Position numbers and translations under genes: made by a program. Below the pieces are notes generated by a model that did no database searches, was not told the origin of the DNA, and saw only the letters and a program-made list of their open reading frames with translations. From Apus apus (Eukaryota > Chordata > Aves > Apodiformes > Apodidae): a DNA stretch of 64,000 nt. Within the stretch, counting starts at the first letter, position 1, and each line of letters begins with the position of its first letter. Positions 59,791-64,000 of this stretch are shown piece by piece. Where the stretch lies: assembly GCF_020740795.1 (NCBI RefSeq), contig NC_067283.1, forward strand, positions 39,979,659 through 40,043,658. Direction: 5' to 3'.

Positions 59791-62010
59791 TCTGTGGGAA
59801 AGACAGTTTTATTAACCGTGCACCTGGATCCAGGGAAGCATACGTACCGGCATGGGCTGTGCCCTGCCACCTTCTTGGGCTGGAGCTGCCAGCATAAAGG
59901 TCACTGACCACCTTGGGGACCTCCAGCCTCACATCCAGGGACATAGGCTGCCTGCCTAGTTGTACTTTTGGAAGTGCTGCCTTCAGGGCTTTGGCTGATG
60001 CAGGCTTTGAGTAACAGGTTGGAAGTTTGTGTTGCCTGCAGTGCCTTCGGCATGCCTAGGTGTGTTCCCATCCCTGCTCAGCACCCAAGGCTCCGGATCA
60101 CAGTACTGGGCAGCCCTGGTGAGCCCCGTTTGCACTTGCTTCCACATCAGCAGGAGTGGACACAGTGGGCAGTGGGAGCATGGCAGCAGGCAGAAATGTC
60201 ATCTGTCTTTTGGGAGATGTGGAGGTGTTTCCCCAGCTGGTGCAGGAGCATTAGGTGCATCCAGTTGTAAAGTCTTGGAGCACTCTGGTCTAACCTTCAT
60301 CCCACCTTCTGGGATAATCTGGCTGCATTCACGGTGTGTGTGCAAGTAAGCAAAGTTGTCAAAAAACTAGCATTGATATCCTTGAATATTATGTTTTATT
60401 AGTACTTGTGAATACTGGCGTAGGGCAGTTGGTATGTAGCATACTTATAATTTGTAGTAGCAAATAATTTTAAAAATTAACTTTCTAGGAGTCATTGAAT
60501 TTAGTTTCAAAGGCACGTAAGCTTGAAAAGTTTTCAAAGGGGAAGGGAATTACTGTAAAATCTTTAAGAAAGGCTTGGTTGCCATTTACCATTTACATAC
60601 TATATGCAATAGATATGGTGGCAGGTAGATTTACATATTGTCATGTATGGTACTAAATTTATTTTTTTACCGCATACTGCAGGATGTGAATGTTGCCTCT
60701 GGAGGTGTGGAATCTCCCCAGGCAGTAACTTTTGTATGTGCAGTGCAAATTTGCCTAAAGTTTGATGTTTAAAATGCATCAGCTTTACACCAAAGCTATT
60801 TTGTTCCATTGGGGGATGGAAGGAATTGGAAATAAAGAACATTTTCCAAGCCCTTGAAGTGACTTAGGAGCAAAATTTCAAAAAAAAACTTCTTTGCATA
60901 CTTTTTCAAGCTGGCATAATGATGGATTTATCTGAATGGAATTGTGCCAAGGAACTTAAACATGCAGTTTTATTGTAGCTTTAGTTCGTGTTCTTGATGT
61001 TTCTGCAAAATGATACGTTGGGTTCTTGTTTTGCATGTGTGCATGAACAGGGTTTGCTGTGGACTGGCATGCCTGATTCCCAGGTGATTAGCATGCAAGG
61101 AAAACCTGTAATAGAGTAATAGCAAGCAGTGCTCTGAATTTGGACAACGAGTGGCAGATGTAGGCAGAGATAAAGAAGAAAGTGTTGTCTCCAGGAAATA
61201 CCAGTTCTGGTCATATCAATACCCTGTGATAACGAAGAAAATTAGAGAGAGTGTTGTTTTGTTAGTGCTTGCAGAGGCCACACATTTGTGTTTGTGAGTT
61301 AGCACTGAAATGTCTGGGTGTTTTCCAAACTATACAACCCTTCTGGAATGCTGTGTCATTAATCTCCAGATGTGTGAAAGGATATCATGGAAATAACCAT
61401 CCTGTGCCATTTTCCATTTCTGATCTTGATCAGAAACATGTAAAATGCACATGCTTATGATAAAGCAAAATAGTAATTTAGTGTAGCTGAATTTATTATA
61501 AACTCAGGACAGATCAGTTTTATCCAGAGCGGGTGAAGTCATGCTGTTTAATCCAAACTGCTTGCTCCATCCTTTTAAAGGAGGAACCTAGTCATAAAGA
61601 ACTTGGTATCACTGGAAGGCTTTGGTTCAGCAGGGACACAAGAATGGCTGACTTGATGCACAAACCAGACATGCTTTAGTTAAGACTATTGAAAGTAATA
61701 AGCAATCAAACCCATTATTAAATCTTTGTGATACTCGAGTTTTCTTTTGTATTTGGCACTGACCATACTAAATTTTGCAGTACAAGACCAATCAGGTTTT
61801 AATACAGTTATTTTTCATGACTAGCATGTATGTTTCTAAGCTAATGTGTCTGAAAAAAATACGTTGCATGAATGATGAATTTTGGAGAATAGGATCTAAA
61901 CCCCTTAACTTGGATGAGGCAATTTCTTTTAAATGAGTAGTAGGTTGGACTGGCATCAGAGCTAAATATCCTCTTACTCCAAGGGATACTAAACCCTCAG
62001 GGCATGATTC

Positions 62011-62027
62011 AGGTCATCAGCAGGTCA
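62011..62027 (+). promoter_or_regulatory. Perfect DR5 nuclear-receptor site (candidate RARE)
   Basis: AGGTCA TCAGC AGGTCA: two identical consensus half-sites separated by five bases, the arrangement preferred by RAR-RXR heterodimers. It lies about 44 kb downstream of the RARB A-region exon in the presumed intron. The well-known RARB autoregulatory element is a DR5 at the beta2 promoter, but its sequence and surroundings differ from this site, and no exon is seen nearby. Confidence 0.55.
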
Positions 62028-63304
62028 GTTTAGGAAAGCATATACTATTGCTGCCTCCATCCGTTCTGGCCTGAAGATAAACATAGGACTTCAGTTTCCA
62101 TTGTTACCAGGCCAGGAGCCTTCACAGGCCGTAACAGCAGCTTAACAATTGTAAAAATACATTGTTGAGTTTAAAAACCTAGAGTTTTAATAGATGATGC
62201 AAAACGTAATGCTTTTGGTGGCTTTACAAAGGAATGCATAAATTCAATCCTTTGTGCACCATCAGATTTTTATATGCAAATATCTACTTGCATACTTCAA
62301 CAGAAGTGTATGTATGGAGAACAAATAACACGCAGTGGACTGGTATTTTTAAGATTTATCAGCATGCATTTAAGATGGCTACAGTCTAAGGTTACTCACT
62401 AAAAGGACAAGTAATCTGGCCATACCAACTGTATGCCAATAAACTCGTTATACAACACTATCCTATATTCATTTATATGCCATATGGGTTATAGGAAAGC
62501 TATTTAAGAATAGTTTGGAGTGTTTTAAGTTTTATTGTAACTTTTTTTCATGATCCTTCTCCTCCAAAGTGAGGAGGTATGCTTATTAAACAGCAGAACA
62601 CCTTTAGAAATGACCTAAGAACTTTTCTCTTGCAAGGGTTGATGTTAAAACTTTCAAGTTTTAGGTGGTGGGTGTACTGAGCCCTTGGTGCTTGTGGAGC
62701 TGGAGTCAGTTGTTAAACTTTTCTGCATAGAACAGGGAGAAAATGGCCTCTTTCCCCACCCTCATTGCTTTTTATGGAACACAATGCACCACCATTCCTA
62801 ACTGAGGTCCTAACTGAACTGAAACTGAAAAGGACCCAAAGTTATCAGGCAAAAGGGAGGAGTATGTACAGTAAAGTCATGATGAAGCAGCTTTCCACAT
62901 GGTTATTACCACCCTGTTGTGTTTGCATTCATACTTGCGGTGTGTATGCATATTGAAAGCCAAAATGTAAGGTGCTACATCCTGTAGAATGATAGAAGGT
63001 AGATGCTGTATCTTTTTATATAGTTAAGGGATCTGCATTGTGTTACTCATCCACACTGTCTAGGATCTTTCTGTTACTGGATGCATCCTCAGGGATTTAG
63101 AGACCGCAGGTGTAACGCTGGTGGTGTCTGACCTTGTGTGATGCCACGTGCTCTCAGCAGCTCTTCAGAAGGTATGAGTGTGTGTGCATGTGCACAGGAT
63201 GTTGTCTAGAGTGTTTTTAATAGTAGCCTTTCTGCCTGAGTTTTTTTCCACCCCACTGACCTCTGCAGTCAAAAGGTGTACATTGGAGAGGCAGAAATTG
63301 AGGA

Positions 63305-63322
63305 TTTTTTTTTTTTTTTTTT
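63305..63322. repeat. Poly(T), 18 bases
   Basis: Uninterrupted T run near the end of the window. Confidence 0.9.
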
Positions 63323-64000
63323 AAATCTGTTAGTAATCTGGGTTGAAATCCTACCCCGTAGACATCAGTGACAAAATCCTATTACTTCAGCAGGGACAGG
63401 ATTTCAGTCTTTGTGCTTTTTATGTTTATAAGATTCACAGAAAAGCCAAGTTCAACACTAAAAACACATGCAAGGTATAAAAACAAAATGCCGACATGCA
63501 GACTTTCAATAAAACCTAGTTTAATAAATTACTGTCCAATCTGGATGACAGATACTGTGTAATACTGTTTTAATGGTCAAATCTGCCTTCATCATGATTT
63601 GGAGTTAAAGCAGGAGATGTTCCAGTTATTTTAATTTAAAGAAAAATATATAAGAGGAAGTAAAAGAAATGTGTCAAGAGGCAGCCTGAGACAGGGTTCA
63701 ACAGCAGAGCATAATGTATTTGACTGCTCCTGCTTTCCTTAGGAGGAGTCACTGCATGTAAAGTATTTGGAGATATTCTGAGCAGAAAAGCCAAAGCCCT
63801 GTATTTCTTTTTCCAAGTCTCTGATGCAGAACATTCTTGGTTCCTTCACTGCCCTTTCAATTCAAATCCTGGCTTTGTTAGTCCAAATAAAATATAAATC
63901 CGGGATACATTTCAGTCCCATCTGTATGTGCTGGGTGATGTACAACAGGTGGAATCCATTTGCTGAATAATTATTAGGATGCAAACACCGGAGAGCTTTA

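Larger units (their letters stand above)
59791..64000 (+). other. RARB intron to end of window
   Basis: Contains the DR5, an imperfect inverted AGGTCA-C-TGACCA at 59898-59910 (just outside the homeodomain-rich stretch) and poly(T). No exon recognised before the window ends. Confidence 0.5.

Noticed and set aside
18014..64000. RARB beta2 first exon and its promoter DR5
   Set aside because: Looked for the beta2-type N-terminus and a GGTTCA-N5-AGTTCA element on both strands; neither is present.
1..64000. CRISPR arrays, operons, tRNA or rRNA genes, endogenous retrovirus LTRs
   Set aside because: No regularly spaced repeats, no tRNA- or rRNA-like segments and no LTR pairs or retroviral coding motifs were seen; the DNA is avian nuclear intron.

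Overview
This is vertebrate nuclear DNA from a bird. It is AT-rich, gene-poor and intron-bearing, and it carries CR1 retrotransposons of several ages with avian-type 3' ends (TTCTATGAT / ATTCTATG repeats). It also holds older L2-, L3/CR1- and MIR-like relics. The one host gene I can identify is retinoic acid receptor beta (RARB) on the + strand. I cannot name the species. The CR1 copy with an open reverse transcriptase frame suggests a lineage with relatively recent CR1 activity.

Layout. 1-17514 lies upstream of the recognised exon and is intronic or 5' flanking. It holds an L3/CR1-type 3' end (about 4385-4520), a CR1 tail (6036-6154), a minus-strand CR1 (7017-7633) and an L2-like reverse transcriptase relic (about 8480-8880). 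17515-18013 is one RARB exon: 321 bases of leader with four short upstream ORFs, then 178 bases coding for the N-terminal A region of the beta1/beta3-type isoforms, ended by a GTAAGT donor. From 18014 to the end (about 46 kb) the window appears to be the following intron. The beta2-specific first exon, its promoter and the DNA-binding-domain exons were not found.

The intron contains a CR1 tail (about 25645-25804) and a 2.36-kb CR1 whose ORF2 is open from the end of the endonuclease through the whole reverse transcriptase (about 29845-32206). It also contains an old minus-strand CR1/L3 fragment (about 42400-42642), MIR-like pieces, and a rearranged CR1 with an inverted copy of its own tail at its 5' edge and an internal deletion (53123-54356). 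A perfect 68-bp tandem duplication lies at 58276-58411.

The most interesting items beyond annotation are possible regulatory or exonic elements in the RARB intron. One is a perfect DR5 of AGGTCA (62011-62027), the classical binding arrangement for RAR-RXR. Others are a DR6 (35028-35045), a DR0 (51994-52005), a CpG-enriched 120-base segment bounded by good splice sites and open in the RARB phase (47571-47690), and a homeodomain-motif-rich stretch (about 59376-59790). None of these is proven; each is stated with a test.
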